NCBI GenBank assembly: GCA_013397435.1
Contig: VZRG01000203.1
Coordinates: 186,001 to 250,000 of the forward strand
Length of the DNA: 64,000 nt
DNA from: Erythrocercus mccallii
Taxonomy: Eukaryota > Chordata > Aves > Passeriformes > Dicruridae
Direction: 5' to 3'
The translations under genes and the position numbers were made by a program. A model generated the notes under the pieces. That model was not told the origin of the DNA, searched no databases, and worked only from the letters and a program-made list of their open reading frames with translations. Shown here piece by piece: positions 11,041-26,100 of this stretch. Within the stretch, counting starts at the first letter, position 1, and each line of letters opens with the position of its first letter.

Positions 11041-14000
11041 AGTCACCTATAAAGTTCTAGGAACAACTTCTGATCATAGATGACTAAACACAAAGATTTG
11101 GTGTTCTCTCTTACCAGTTTTACGTGGAGTAAAACAATAAAGCTGTCTAAGAATTTTGATCATTCCTTTGTGCATGCAGATATGTATTATAGCAAATGCT
11201 CTAAGCATAGATACGAAAGGCATTTGTAGGTGAGTGGGGGTTTTTTAGATCATTTTATCTAAGGACATATCTGTTTTTATGGATCTTCACGTATATGTAA
11301 TTTCTTTTTCCTTTCAGAAGTCATAGAATCTTTATAATTTCTTTGATGTCATTATCATCATCAGTTTTGCCCTCTGCCCTTTTTAATTAATGAATGACAG
11401 CCACTAGACAGATTCAGAAGAATTGATAGAGGATTGTGTGTAGCATGTAGGGCAGGGCTGATAGATGTGGAGCTTTGCAACAGCAGACATATCTGGCCAA
11501 AACTAGATGCTGACAAATAATAGGGAAAAGTGTTCCCCTGTCTCCCGTATCCAGTTGTAAATAGATCAATAAATAATGCTAGCAAACAAGTAAACTAAAA
11601 GCCTCTGAACAGATATAGATCTTCAGCCAAGCTTAAATAATGTCATTAATTTTTAGCAGAGAAGAGCATTATCATGTCCTGCTGACCAAGAAGGGAATGT
11701 AAGGTTGGGAGTTTGTCATGAACATGGCCTCAGTTTTTGATGGAAACATGCAACAATTACAATTATACTTGAATTTCCATAATCATAATTTCAACACATT
11801 TTGTTAGCAGAAGCACAGCTTGTATTAAATGTCGTAATGGGTTTATGTAGCAAACTTCAGCCTGAGCATATTATTATTTTTGTCCCTGGGGTTGGGGATT
11901 CCTTGAAGTACATGCAGTTTTGTTTTTTATTCAGTCTTGCTGTTGATAGCCTGTCCACCTTTGGGAGAACAAACCTATTCACCTTTGGGAAAGCATGTTA
12001 GCTGTTTTAATCTGAGCTACTAGTGGTGAATATCAATACTTTTTAGTGCTATATTTCAGTTTCTATCTGTGACTTTGTTAGTATAGAACTTCTGACTTCC
12101 TATGACTAAGATCATAGTAAGCATTGAGCTCACAGAAAAACTGTCAGCCATAGAATTTAATTTTATAAATAGTTGTAATGCTATACTTGTGAAGATTACT
12201 TTGGGAAAATACTGCTTCAACACACATCTGCATCCATCCACAGTAAAAAAGATTTTTTTTTTTCAGCTAGGTAAAGCCAAAAAATTACTGTCAAATACTA
12301 TTTATATTGTTCTGTCTGGGTTTATGAAGTAAAATCTCTCTATATGTAAGTGAATTTATAATAAAAATTTGTATTTTCATCAGTGAATCTTGCTTAAAAT
12401 ATTGTCCATGTAGGGCAGGGACGGGAGACATCAGACCCTGTGAAGTGTGCAAGAAGTACAGCCCCTGACTGACCTCTCCTGAAACAAGTGGGAGAGCTGA
12501 AAGGCATCTGACAGGAAATGTATATGTGGATGGAGTACTTAGTCAGTGGGAAGTGGGTGGCTCTAAAAATGGGTTTATGAGACTGGTTGTGTGTATTGAG
12601 TTCATACAGGTTCTGTGGGTATTTGACAGCTGGGTGTTGGTGGAAACTCAGGGACTCCTATTGGAAGAACACATAAATAATGGGGACTTGGGCTACTTTG
12701 GATGGAAAAGCAAGTGCTTAGAAGAAAGTACTGGGTGCTTGAGGAGTGTTAGGTACAGCTGGATGTGGAAGAACATGAGACTGCTGAGTCAGCAGCAGGC
12801 CCTTGAGCTGATTGGTGGTCGTGCTGCCACACCCCTGTGGTCTCTGCTAGTAAGTACAAGGCAGCTGGAGGGAGGTCTCTGCCCTTTCTCTAGAGATGGC
12901 TTGAAGCTCTAGCTGTGCACTTGCTGTGCAGCTCAGCAGGACTTAAGCTGTGGGTCAGAAGTGGTCTGAGGTGTGGTGACGACTTCTGGTCAGTGGGCAG
13001 TGTACCAGATTTCCTCAAGTAAGTGTGCCAGAAAATAGGAGAAGATAGGATACCTGCTTCAGTACCTACAGGCACTTGGATACATGGTTAAAATGAAAAA
13101 AAAATCACAATAGAGCTGGCAGGAAAGGCAAAAGCTGCAGACATTGTGGATGTTTTGGTTAAAACAGTTACCAAAGCAGAAACTGATTTCTTAATCCTTG
13201 TAATAGGGACTTCAGCCTCTTAGTTTTTAACATATGGGACGCTCTCCTTAGTTCCCTGTCCTTTGAGAATAGAGGGATAATGTGTGTCAGTCTCTTCTGC
13301 CCTGCCTTCCTCCCAGGTGAATATAGACAGAAGTAAGAAGAACTTCTTTCTTCTTTCCCAGCCACTGCTGAAATCCATTTTATAAATAGTTCCCAAAATT
13401 GTTGCTTCCATCTGAAGTTCTGTTTGCTTCTGAGCAGCCTGCCATAATGGAGTTATTCCTGTGTGCCAGATGCCTTCCTCAGTTGTTTTGTTCCCAAAGA
13501 ATTCCCACTCTTCTCTTTTGCTGGGGATATGAGGTTGTGCCTCTACGTTTCCTAAGTGATGCAGATCAAAAGGGACAGACCTGAAAAGAGTTATGGTAGC
13601 TTTCTCTGCAGCATATTTGTCCTACTTGCCTGCTGATCTACACATGGCTTCCTCTTTCGCCAGTCTTTTTAGTCACTTCAGTGGGACAATGTCTCCTATA
13701 ATATTTATACATTGATATCAAAGGGTTTATTGTAATTCAAGAAGCAGCAGTTGCTGCCATGTATCAGCAGTAATTAACATTCTTTAACTCCTCATCCATA
13801 ACAGTACAACATGAAAGACCTTGAAGATAAAGGAGCAATAGCTAATGGTGCAGAGACTCTTTTCACCAGTTTATATACCTGCATTTTTGAGTAAGCATTT
13901 GAAAGCAAAACTAGAAGTTCTATTATTTTTATTACTTACAGGAATCCAAATACTTTAGCCCATCACACGTGCAGAAGGTGTGTATCTGCCCAATTGTGTG

Positions 14001-17000
14001 AGGAAGAGCAAAGAGATCATGGATAGGTTGCAAAAAGCTTCTTGAAGACTTCCATGAGTTGAGGCTCTGGGTTTATTCTGCCAGTTCTTCATATCTGATA
14101 CCCCACTGCTGTGAATGAAATGTGCTGGAGAGTTACCACACTTTCCTCCCTGTGTACCTGTATCATGGTTCATCTCCTTCCTTTCGGAGAAACCTGATTT
14201 AGATTTTGTTATTTGAATTCCTCCATGCTTTTAATCACTAAGAATAATCTAATTACCTTCCACAGAACAACAATACTCACCTGGTAGCCATTACCTGAAT
14301 AAACGGAGATATGAGATCTGCACTGTATCTGCATGGTGCTCTCCCCCAAAAAACCCTCTACTGTATTATGGAAACTCCCCCGGACTGGGGTGACCTTATG
14401 GAGAACACAGTCCTGCAAAACCTGCAAACAGAAGCAAAATTGTTAACTAGATCAGTAGACTGAACTGCTATTGAACTATTCCAGGCTCAGCAGCATTGCT
14501 TTCCTTTGGCAGATATATTGATGAGCCAACACTAATTCCTCAGGGTGTTTATACTTCATGTTGTCAGAAGACCATCTAATTCTTTTTCACTCTCTTCTAG
14601 AGGCTGAGAGAATACTAAACTGCACTTTTCTTTCCAAGTTAGTATTACACTGAAAGACATATATTCAGCTAGTTTCAGTTGCTCTCCTTGTGTTTCAATC
14701 TCCCCAGCTGTCCTTACTGATCATTTGCACTAGTTTCCCCTGCTCACCCTTTAGCTTTGTCCACCTGGCATCAAAAATTGGTGGAAACGGCAGTCTCAGT
14801 GGAGCTTTTTAGCTTAAAAATGTGCTTCCAGCTTTACTGCAACAACATTCTGGGGGATATGACATGATTAGGCTACATGGAACTTATGTGAACCACCAAA
14901 GAAAGCAATTGATCATTTAGTAAGCAAGCTAAAGTCTGAGAATGAAAGGTGACTGTTTTGGAGGGATATCAGGTGGATCACCTTCAACATCAGTAAAGTA
15001 AGTTTGCTCTGTCAATATGCTATGAAGTCTTATGATGTGGTCATCAAGCTTTATTTTTAGTACAGCAGTATTAGAAATACTGTTTTCAAAGTATGTGTAT
15101 ATACGGTGAGCAGAGACTTCTCATTCAATCGCAAGTAAATTTTTCCTTGTTACAAAGGCTGGTGATTAATTATGACTATTCTTTAATTTTTGGAGAAGTA
15201 AAGGAAAAAATCTCCATTCATAGTTCTGGACTTTTATGCATAGAATTGCTTTAGGGCCTTGTATCAGACCACACTGTGGTTCTGCAGCATCTCAGAATGC
15301 TCAGCATCTCCATGTGTCTATATACGAGACACCAACAGGTATCAGGGCAGCATCTTGTGTAGGCTGCTGTACTAATTGCTGCTGGTTACTCTTCTGCATC
15401 AGCCACTTCTCAGTTTGCTGGCACAACTTGACTCTGCAGTTCAGTCCCTGGTGTTGACTTCATATTGTTGTTATATGTCAGCTGGCTGGGGACTTGCCTT
15501 GTAAATGATCTTTCTCATCTGATCCTCGTGAAACCAGTAACTAACTTGCATATGGACCTTTTCAAATTTTTTTTATCCACTTCCCTCGCAGTCGTTCCTT
15601 GAATTGTTACATATGGTGTGAAGTAGTTGCCCTGTGGCTAAGAATTAGAGCTGATATCTTTAGGAAAAACCCAGATTTGCCATCTACTTTATAGGTCTGT
15701 ACACAACATGGTCTGTGGGTTTGTGCGGTGTGTTTGCATTGCTCACCAGTACGTTAGGAAGCTCCCTTAGGAATTGTTTGCAAACTGACTTTCCACAGAC
15801 AATGTCTTATGTTTTACATCTGGGCACAGAACTCTGGCTGGGATGCCCTTGCCAGGCCTGGCACAGATGGCTTCACTTCACTTGAGCTGTCTCTTAAGAC
15901 AACTGGCACGAGGAAAACTGCATGAACGTATTTGCAGTGCATACAAATAGGCATTCTGAATTACTCCTCCTGTCTGCCTTCTGGCTTCCCATCTCTTTCA
16001 GTGTTTTAGAAAGGCAGTCTTAAATGCCTTCTCCCTCTCTAGAAGAGCTGCAAGCTTGCACAGCTATCTCTTAAGTGTCACTGAGAAACCACAAGCAACA
16101 GGTTTTGGTATTGCTATTGAAAATTCTGATAGGTGCAATGCAGCTTTTTCTTTAGTGTTTTTATATGCAGAAACAACAACTCCAAAATTCGAGTACAGAG
16201 ATGCTTGCTTTGATCAATATGATCAGTGAGTTTACTCTTGTGAAAATGCTTTTACCATCTGAATCTGTTGGCAGCACTTATGATTATTTTGAAAGATCAG
16301 AAATTTTGAATGCAAAAATGTACAATTTCAGACATAGTTAGGATGCAACTATTTGTCATCTACTGTAATAGAGAACCAGTGTCTTGTTATCCAGCTTTAA
16401 TGCTAAGATGCAGATTTGGAAGGTCTTTTGGCTGGGTAGGTATAGTTTTACTTGGTAAATGCAGCTGGCTTGCTGTTCTAGTTCACCCAGAAGTGACACA
16501 GCAGATGATACTGGTTATCACAGCCAATATGGCAGGGAAAAGGTAAAGAATTTCAGAATGTAAGAGGGTAGAAGAGTAATTTTTATAAAATATGCTGTTT
16601 ACTTTAAAATGTGATCTATATTGCAGGGGTGAAAAGGCAAAGGGCCAAATCATCCTGGTGCTCATGGCAGTAGAATTCTGTGGCAGAATAGCAGTATTTC
16701 CTCGTTATATGAAGAGGTCACAGCCCACTTGCATCCTTATTATACTATCTATAACCATATAGAATTAGAAATGCAGCACTTTAGGTTCAGGAATGAGAAA
16801 AATAAATAAGCCAGGAAAGGCAAGGACAGAAATATGTGTGTTGGTGGTAACTGCGTCATTAGCAGTAATCCCTATTGCCCAGGCCACGTCTCATGTCAGG
16901 CAGATGATGTGCATAAAACAGTTTTGTAACAAAAGAGACATCACCTTTTACACTCCTAAAAAAACCCCCTAGCTATGGATGGAGTGTTAGAGGGTAAAAT

Positions 17001-18047
17001 TGCACCATATGCTCGAGGGTTGTACTGAAACCCAGTGCAGAAAATGAGAAAATCAGAAGGGTTTCTGCACCTCAGCAAAAGCAAAGTAGGTGTTTGGAGA
17101 GAAGGCTGATGGAGATAACAAAATCACTGCAATATTCTGTCAGGTGCCATCATAATGTGGCATGGTGCCAAGCCTGAATGAGCTTCCTGGCCCCATGTCC
17201 CCCCAGTAACTGTGGCTCCTGCTGCGTAAGGACCCAGCTTGTCTGCACAGCCTGCCAGCATCTCACTGCAGTAGTGGGCAGAGGCTGGCAGACAGGCTTT
17301 CCATAAAACAATTTAGCCTTGAAAAGCTTCATCCTGCCTACAGTTGTTCAGCTTTGAAGAGCAGAAGGTCTCATGGGCTCAGGATATGTTGCCAGTGCAT
17401 ATGGCCTTGCACTTCTTGTTTGTGAGGAGAGCATCCTGCAAACCTCATCTATTCAGAGAAAATAAGAAATCAAATGTGAGCATGGTTTCAGCAGTGCACA
17501 TCTTGATGCAATCCCTCTTCTCCTAAGCTGAGAAGCTTTGTGGGGTTAGCACTGGAGGAAATGTGGGCTGTAGGAATTAGCAGAGGCGCAAACCACACCA
17601 ATTGCATAGAAACTCTCTCTTGATGTACTTTGCCAACATCTTCCCAAGGGACCTGGCTCATGTGTTGAGAAAAACACATTGTTGTCCATACCCAGTGATT
17701 TACAGTCTCTTGAAATACTCTCTTTAAAACAGATATTTCATGCAAGCAGAGGCCAGTGACTTGAAGCTGTTACAAGCAATGGGAGCATGGGACAGAGGTC
17801 CAAAGAGCCTGCTTGTTTACAGACACAAAGGAGCTGTTCAGAATTTTTTCTTTTGTTGGTTGTTTTTTTTCTTTTTAACTCATCACATGCAGTAGGTGCT
17901 AAGTATTTTTTTATTCTTTAGAATGATAGACTTAAACACATTTCTTCATACTGCATGGCCACAGAGTAATTAGGTTGTTAAGGCACTTTTAAAACTTGTG
18001 TAGGAATTGAAAAGATTTTTGTTTTTTCTTTTTACTTGTAAGGCTTT

Positions 18048-18066
18048 ATATATATATACACACACA
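18048..18066. repeat. Short TA/CA microsatellite
   Basis: A run of TA dinucleotides passes directly into CA dinucleotides, a common compound microsatellite. Confidence 0.85.
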
Positions 18067-18824
18067 GAGGAAGAATCACTTAAAATTTCTGATTGCATTT
18101 AATTGATGCGGAACTGTAATATTTGCAAGAACTTATGTGAAATGGGAAGCTCTGAGAGATTTTTTGGATGTCTAAAGAGAAATGCTATTCTTTTTCACTG
18201 GTTGGCTGAATAGTGTTTTCCTGCACATGCAATGAGATCTCCTCCTCCTGTTGGTTTTATTTTGAACACTGAGTGTGCTCAGCCTCTACACAGGGGATGG
18301 AGATCTTGATTCCTTTGAATGAGAAGTATTGAAATCATACAAACAGCTCGTGCACATTGATCACTCCTATCATCTCAACTGGTCATGATCAAATCCTTTT
18401 CCCAGGAGAGACAGCTTTTCTTGCTGGTCTTCAGTGCATCTCATTTCAGCTGTGAAGTAAGATGCTCTGATGGGAGCATCTTTAATGCAAGTTCCTCTAA
18501 TGATCTTACCAACAGGAATCAAGGTTATTGGCATCCACTGCCTTTGAGATAGAAAACAAATCTCATGATCTGGAACTCAAAGAAAATGTTTATTGGTTTT
18601 CACTTGGGAGCACTAATCCCTCTTTTTAATTGGGAGGCAAAACTTTAACAGGAGGATTTTATTAGCGTCATGTTCCATGAAGTAAAAGAGCAATTTGTAC
18701 AGCAGCAGCTTTGTATTCCATTGGTAGTGAAAGAAATATTTGAAATGGGCATAAAGGTTGAATAGAGATCCAGTTCAAGTATGTTAAACATCTTTTATGA
18801 AAATGTTGCTGACATGCACTGTTG

Positions 18825-18910
18825 TTGGTTTTGTGGGGTTTTAAAAAATTTTGTGTGTGTGTGGTTGTATTTTTGTTGGTTTTGGTTTGCTTTTGTTTTG
18901 TTTTTAATGT
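18825..18910. repeat. GT/T-rich low-complexity stretch
   Basis: The plus strand is dominated by G and T (TTGTTGG, a GTGTGTGTGTGG core near 18852-18863, TTTTGTTTTG). It is low-complexity DNA with no coding content. Confidence 0.75.
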
Positions 18911-20041
18911 ACCTTTTCTAGAAAAAAAAAGAAATATACCTGATATAGTATAAAGGCTATTTACTCCCTCTTGCTGGCTTCTTCATATATTTAATCAAAG
19001 CCATAGAGCTTTCATATTCAGAATGTATCTGGGTAAATTGCCATGCAGATTTTTTTCTTATACAGAGCACAGCTCTTGAGGATTTTCATGGACAAAAAAA
19101 TTCAGTTCCTGGAAATGGAAGATAGTCATTACAAGGACAAACCAGAGTAACTTTGTCATCTTACTGCAGAGGAGAACACTCTATTTTGGTTTGAGTTAGT
19201 CTTGAGCTGCAGGTTGGAAGGGTTTGGTTTGACGTGAACTTCTCAGAGTCCATGCTGTCAATAAGTATCCTGCTAAGGCTGGCCTTGTTTTCCCCAATTT
19301 CCCTTCTAAGTGCAGTTGTGGTGGGCTCTTAACTTTAAGGCTTGCAATCTTTCTGCCAAGTTTGTTGCAAAAGTGGAGAACTTTCAGCTGTGAAATTCTG
19401 AATGAAGGGTACTGCAGAGACACAAACCCTGAGCTATTTTCCCCTAATTTTTCTTCTCCCCCTGAAGGGATGAAAGTCTTATCTCATATTTCTAATGACT
19501 TCTCCATATTCTGCATCTCTTACTACGCCTTGCAATCCAGAGTAAGCAGCTGGGACTGATTTTACTGTAATAGGACATACCTGTGTTTCCAGGGGAAAGG
19601 AGAATCTTGAATTTACTTAAATTCCTTAGCAGCTCTATTCAAGTAATTCAAGACCTAGCACATCCCCTGTAGATCTGATAGCTGAACCATGTGTCAGAGA
19701 AATGCAATTAAATGTAATAAAATGTAGATTTGAATCACAGTTTGGCCTGAATGTAACCCTGAAGTATGTGCCTTATAGTAAGATTTACAATAGATATAAA
19801 TCATTGCAATTAGTAATAAAACTAATGAGACAGAAGCAAAATAGTAACCTTACTAAAATTCTCATTTCAGTAATGGAATGTGACTCAGACATTTGAAGTG
19901 AAAATGGGTGCACGCTGATTAAATTTGAAAAATATTCTTTGAGTCTTTTTCTGAAAAAAAAATCTTACTGCTTGATTGGTCACTAAGGTTTGCACTTACC
20001 TGTAGTTAAAATGCAGAGTTCTGTTAAAGTAAATGGAAGTC

Positions 20042-20168
20042 ATCCCTGGGAATGTTCAAGATCAGCCTGGATGGGGCCCTCAGCAACCTGGTATAGTGGA
20101 AGGGGAGTTGGAATGAGATGATCTTTAAGGTCTCTTCCAGCCCAAACCAGTCTGTGATTCTGTGATGA
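20042..20168 (+). mobile_element. CR1 LINE 3' end fragment
   Basis: The plus strand carries the last codons and 3' UTR of a CR1 element: AATGTTCAAGATCAGCCTGG, GATGGGGCCCTCAGCAACCT, then ATGATCTTTAAGGTCTCTTC, ending in the octamer tail (GTCTGTGATTCTGTGATG). Only about 125 bases remain, as is usual for severely 5'-truncated insertions. It has no coding capacity. Confidence 0.93.
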
Positions 20169-23100
20169 GGAGATAGCTGGAAGGTTTAGTCTTGTAGCAG
20201 GCTTCTGCTGGAACAACTTTGGTTATCATTTATCTCCGGGGTTATGTGTCTTGCAAGTTAAATACTATTTGCATAAACTAAAGTTCTTAGGCATTAGGAA
20301 TATTTATGGGAACCATAAAACATGTGATCATGCTATCAGATGTATTCATAACATCAGGTGTGGTAAATATGTTGTGATCAAAATACTGGGTTTTCCTTTA
20401 CTTATCCTATTTTTATAATCAAAACAGCACTATAAAATTGAAGCGCCTAATTTCTTATTGCTCTTATGAATTTTCTGCTAGCTCAGACAGTAAAAGGCCA
20501 AATCCTTCTCACCACATCTTAGCCAAGAAATGCATATTTTAAAATGGATTCTGAGTACTTTATGCAGCTTTCTGTGTTGTCCTGCCAGGAATCCTGGGTT
20601 CTGATACTGAATATTGTCAAGTTGCAGTTATGTTAGTCATAATGATAATAAAAGCTACTTGCTGCTCTAAGAAAATACCATAAGCAAGAGCGTAGAAACT
20701 TATTTCAGTGCTGTCTTGGGTTTTTCAAGCTTAACAATGTGATGTGTCTCATGGCTGCAATTTTTGCAAAAACACATTTTCTCACAGATTTTCCCAGCTT
20801 TTGATCTTAGAGAGCCTCTGTCTTTTTTTTCTCTTCATTTCAGACTTTCTTAATTGCTATAAAACCTAGCTCACAAAAGTCTTATCTGAATGCATCATGC
20901 AAAATCTTTTTGGCAGTAGCTGAAATGTCCCCTCTGGTTTTGGGGGTTTTGTTTGTTTGTTTATTTTTAAAGCCCTATTATAGTAATTAAAGGCTTCCTT
21001 CTGTTAATATTGTAATGGTTGCATACAAAGAAATTAATCAGCTTCTGTCTGTCAGTTGTAAACCTGTCTTTTCTCTTGTTAAAAACATTTTCTGTAGCAG
21101 GAAATGCTGCTGGTGCCTGATCCTGTCAACTTTCTACATTTGGTAAGCATGGAGTAGTACAATTGACAAAATTCTAGGTAAACTGGGATTTTTGAACCAC
21201 TTCCTTTTGCCCTTTACTATGAAGAATCTCCATTATTCCATGATTTTGGTGAGATTGTCCCTCTAGCTCCCCATTCTGGTGTTCAGAGACTTAGAGTTTT
21301 GGGGTTTTTTTTGTTCAGTTTTGCATTTTCTTCGGCTGGTCAAAATTCTGAGAAGGCCTGGTGAATGCTGCTTTTCTGTGTCACATCTGGGCTCAATATT
21401 TGATTCTGAGATTAGTCTTCTAGAAGGGCGCTTTGTTTTGTTCAGATCATTAGCATGCTGGAATAATTGCTTATGGAATGAGGAAGAAGCCTGTCATCAG
21501 TCTTTGGGTGTTCCTGTCTCATTTTGCCAATTGGATCCATAGATGTTTCTTATTCTCCATGTGGATATACAGGTGGTGGCTTCCCTGGGCCTGTGAATGC
21601 AGTGAAAAAGAGCTGCTGTGCCTTTGGTGCCTTTTTCATAGCCAGTATGGAAAGATTGCCTTGGCATTTCAGCAGAAGCTGCTGTGTCTGAAAAAGGGCA
21701 TTTTTTTGACTTAGCAAAGACTCAGTAATTCAAAGTTATTTCTGCATATGTGAAATGAATTTCTTTTCCATGCTGCCTCAGTTCATGGGTTAGGCACTCT
21801 GGCTCTAGGGTTCTCTAGGATAGTTAAAGCAGCTGTATATACACTTTATATGGGTTTATCTAGACTTCTAAGTTCTTTGGGGTGGGGATCTTTTGGGTTT
21901 GGTGTTTGTGCAGCATCTAGCACATCTGTGGGTTTAATGAGAGGCCTATTGTGCAGTATCATCATAAAAGCTTATGGTCTGGCAAAGCTCAGGAGACAGC
22001 TTAAACCAAGTTTGTACCAAACTTTAGTAGGTTCACTGTCTTCTTAGGAAATCTTTGCCTTTAAATAATTTCATTTAAATCAAGAACAGAATATACAGAA
22101 CAACTACAGAGGAGACATAGGTCTCCACACTGCTCGCCAGACTAGCCATGCTGGCTCTCTTGCCTGGCATTCCTACTTACTTTCAAATGCTTTCAGAATG
22201 CTTTCATCCTTCCTCACAATTTGAAAATCAGTTATTTCCCTTTTTTTTTCCTTGTCACAACACTTCTGAACTCTCAGCATGTTGTTAGAGCCTTGTCATT
22301 GTTTTCTGGGCTTCAGGGCCATTTTCTTTACCCTTGATAGGACTTTCATTGCTAACTGGGAATTTGACTGACAGGAGAAACTACATCATTTTCTTGCCTC
22401 TCTTGCTGATGGTTTGGAAGAGAAATTTCTGACACTGCACACGGGATATACCTGTATGTCTCTCTGTCACATGAAAAGGGACCTTTTCCTTGGTCCGTAG
22501 TGTGGAGGGATTTCTTCAGTCCTTAGAGTCTGGTTTGTCAGTGCCCCAGAAAAGCCGAGTCCCTTGTGCCCAACCATTCTGTTGGTGTCCCATGATAGAG
22601 CCCTTTCACTGAGCAGTGCTGCTGGATCAGAGGGGGGTTTGACCCACTTGGGGACACTCCAACAGCATAAGGGAGACCCTTCAGTGGATCCTCCACCTTA
22701 TGTGACTGTTATCCACTGCTGGCGATTACTGGTGCCCATGAAGGACTCACACCAACAGTTTATGGAATAACAGTTTGTATGTATAAAATTGTGACAGGTT
22801 AAGTTTTGAGGATTGCTGGTGATAGTATTTGAATGCAAAACCATGTTCAAAGTAATACACAGATAAACTCTAATCCCCATTAAGAGTATTCAGCATCCAC
22901 AGAGTAGAGTTCTTAACCAGCAGATGCCCCTATAAGGGAGGAGAGATTCAGCCCATCGACTGATCCCAGCAATTATGATGGAGTCTTCCCTGACTTTTCC
23001 CCATTCTCGACTTACTTTTGTACAATTTCTTTGTTTAGGTGGAGCTCAAGTAACCCTAGTCCTGCATACCTTTGTTACTGCTTGGTCTAAAGTTCTCTCA

Positions 23101-26100
23101 CTTTGCTCCTAAAGTCAATAGTCAATAAATTCAGAGTGCATGCTCAGTGAGAGGTGGATTGTACCTTGGAGGTGGGTAACTTTGGGATGTATGTTAGTAT
23201 TACAATTAGGTTTTAATGAACCAGGTTCATCTGAGGAGAGCAAATTCAGCCCTGAGTTGCTGGCTCAGCAGCAGGACTTCTTCCCCCATCTCCCCTGGAT
23301 GACAGGCACTATGTGATTATCAGCTTCGAAGTACCATCGAGTTCCCCTCCCTGCAAAGATTTCAAAAAGAGCCTGGCAGTGGTGCTTCTGCTCTGTTTCG
23401 CCCTCCATTCATCCTTCTTAGCAGGTGTTATGGTTGCAGTTTCTGTGTATGGGGAAGCATCAATGCAGAGGTTTTGAGATGCCAAATGCATTCCACCCGA
23501 GGAGCAGCAGCTGCATTTTACCTTATAATTTCCTTAGTGTTGTAACTTCTGTTAGGATGTGAATATAACTTCTCAGTTTCCTTTAATTTTACCCCAAGCC
23601 ATTTTTCCACACTCTCCCACTGGAGTTCCATATAAATTTGGTCTCATTACTGCAAGCTTTTGTTTCTTGATAGCTGCTGCAAGTCATTCCCTCATGGGAA
23701 ATATTTTGGCACTTTAAATTTTATTTACATCTGGATATTGTGCCTGCAGACTTACCAAAGTGAGATGCTGACTGATTAGATGTGGTCTTTTTGTATTCCT
23801 GTTAAAGAATTCACCATCTGTGATCTGTAATCAGACTTCTTACTAATTAGATGTAACAAAACTGCATGATACCAAGTTTGAGGAAAAATTTATTAGAAAT
23901 ACAATGTACCATATGACTGATTTGTTTCTTTAAGTGCTTAACTGTAAATAAATGTTCCTCTCGTGTCCCAAACATCCAGTTTCCCTCCCCTGTAGGCTTA
24001 AAATATTGCTTTCAGCCATTCATGGTACTATGTTGGTTGCTATAGTGATACCAATTTCCTGTCTCAAATTATTGTACTTCAGAGGTACATGGGGCCTTTT
24101 AATCTTCTTTACCCATTCCCCCCATTTCACTCTTTGATTTTACAGATGCTCTTACTCAAGGACTGGAATTCCTATACTGTTGGTCTATTTTTTCCACTAT
24201 GTGATGGAAACCAGAATAAATATATGCCTTTCCCACATACGACTAATGAAGATTCCTGCTGCTTTATTGGTACCCTCACTGAACATTGCTCTGTATCAAA
24301 GCCTTACAAAATTAATATTTATTTTTGTTATGGATCACTAAGCTAGAGAAGCACAGGCTGTTCACCTTGACCAAATCAAGAACAGCGGCACCCAACCAAG
24401 TGAAATCTAAACACTTAGGAAAAACAGCTTGTCAGCCATGATGCTACTGAAAACCAGTATGAGAAGTCCTGTTGGGCCAAGCCTCCATAAGGTGACTTAA
24501 TGGGGTCTGAACCCTAAGACAGCTTGCTGTTCCTGTGATACATGTAACAGAAAGAAACCCTAACACAGTATTAGCTGATCAATATTCCCTTTATCTACCT
24601 GTGACAAAGTTTGTGTGATGGTTGAATTTTATGTAAGGTTTAGAGTCTTTTTGGGGGGTTGTCACTGTGCTGCTCTATATTGCTTCCCCTTCTCAGTGTA
24701 CATCCCTCTGAGGCCAGCTCTGATCAGGGATGAGTGTCTAATTAGCCTATTACTCTTTTGATGCAACATTCTTCTTGATTATGTCATCTCGGTCCCTCTG
24801 GATTTTGTTCTCACCACAGTATGCCATGGCCACTGTAACCTTGATCATCAGGATATGCAGCATTTGATGTGTTTTGTGAGATGTGTAGCCCCAAGTAGCC
24901 TCAGCTCAAAGGTCTGTATTGCTAAATGCCTTTCTGTTCAGGAATCACTCATACAGATGAATGATGCTGTTTCTGATGTAGATCACATCCTGAAAAATCT
25001 GTGGGATCAGATAGACTGCTGGAGTTTCTAAGTAGCAGTAAAAATAATCTTTACTGAATAGATTCCAGATGAGATTACTGAATATCCAAATGGGCAAAAA
25101 CTATGTGGGGAAGGTGTGCATAGAAAATATTTAGGAAATTCAGAAAGAGATCCATGTGGCTGGGAAGCAAGTGATGTATTTGTATTTTAGGAGGTAATAC
25201 ATGCTAAAACTGAAGGAGAAATAGGAAATGAAGAAGATGGATGTGTGGGGATCCTAGGATGAATTACAATCCCACAGGATGGTGAGATTTAAACAGCTTG
25301 GCAATGGTAATTGTATAACTGAGAAGGAATTTATAATATGCTCTTTATTAATGTCTTTCTCATTTATATATATGCTATTCTACCCCATTTTCTTTCTAAT
25401 TTAGGCTCTCTTCTGATTTTTGTCCCTTGAGTGGCTCTCTAGTATGGTGGATTTATGCTGTTTGTTCAGCAACATTCCTACTCTTCTGAATTCTGTCCCA
25501 TGTGCATTTAACATAATCTTCGTTTGCATTTCCACTTGCCTGCTTGTTTAGCTTTTTCTCCCAGGCCATTAGTTCAGTTCTGTTTTCTTGTGGGGAAAAA
25601 ATATTCTTTATGTGGTAGAAGTAATTAAGTCTCCAATGCTAAAACCATCTTCTTGAAGATACTCCAGATTTATTCTATTATCATTCCTTTGAAATCCATA
25701 TATAATGTTTTGGATTGGTGATAGAAAAAACTTGGCTTCTCCTGCTCCTTTTCCTTATGATGGAAGTTTCTGTGGCTGGACTGCTTGGCAGCAGGTGGGT
25801 GCCAAAGCAGTATCTGCACCACACCATGAACAGCTATTTGCTGTGGCTCCAGAAGCTTAGCCTGTGGTGTTGTCTTCTTTTTATTTGTGCTACAGTTCTC
25901 GGTTAGCAGCTGCTCACATCACTATCTGTTTTCAGTTGCCTGTGTGTGGGCATAAAACCCATACAGGGATTGCTGTCCTGTGGTTGTAATAGCAGAAAAT
26001 AGATGTATTTTCATCTCTCAAAAGATCTTCAGATCTTTTCAAAGAGAAGTGAACTGTGATTGTGCAGGGTGAAAAGGATCTTGTGCTTTTTAACTTCTAT

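Larger units (their letters stand above)
11041..20041. other. Long unique noncoding stretch
   Basis: No exon, RNA gene or mobile element is recognised in these 9 kb. Minor content: a T-rich run near 12251-12263; a less AT-rich block at 12420-12912 with a 128-codon open frame of no recognisable family; a moderately GC-rich block at 17150-17330; a TA/CA microsatellite at about 18048-18066; and a GT/T-rich low-complexity stretch at 18825-18910. Confidence 0.55.

Noticed and set aside
12526..12912. 128-codon plus-strand open frame
   Set aside because: The Trp/Leu/Gly-rich composition follows local base content. No family likeness.
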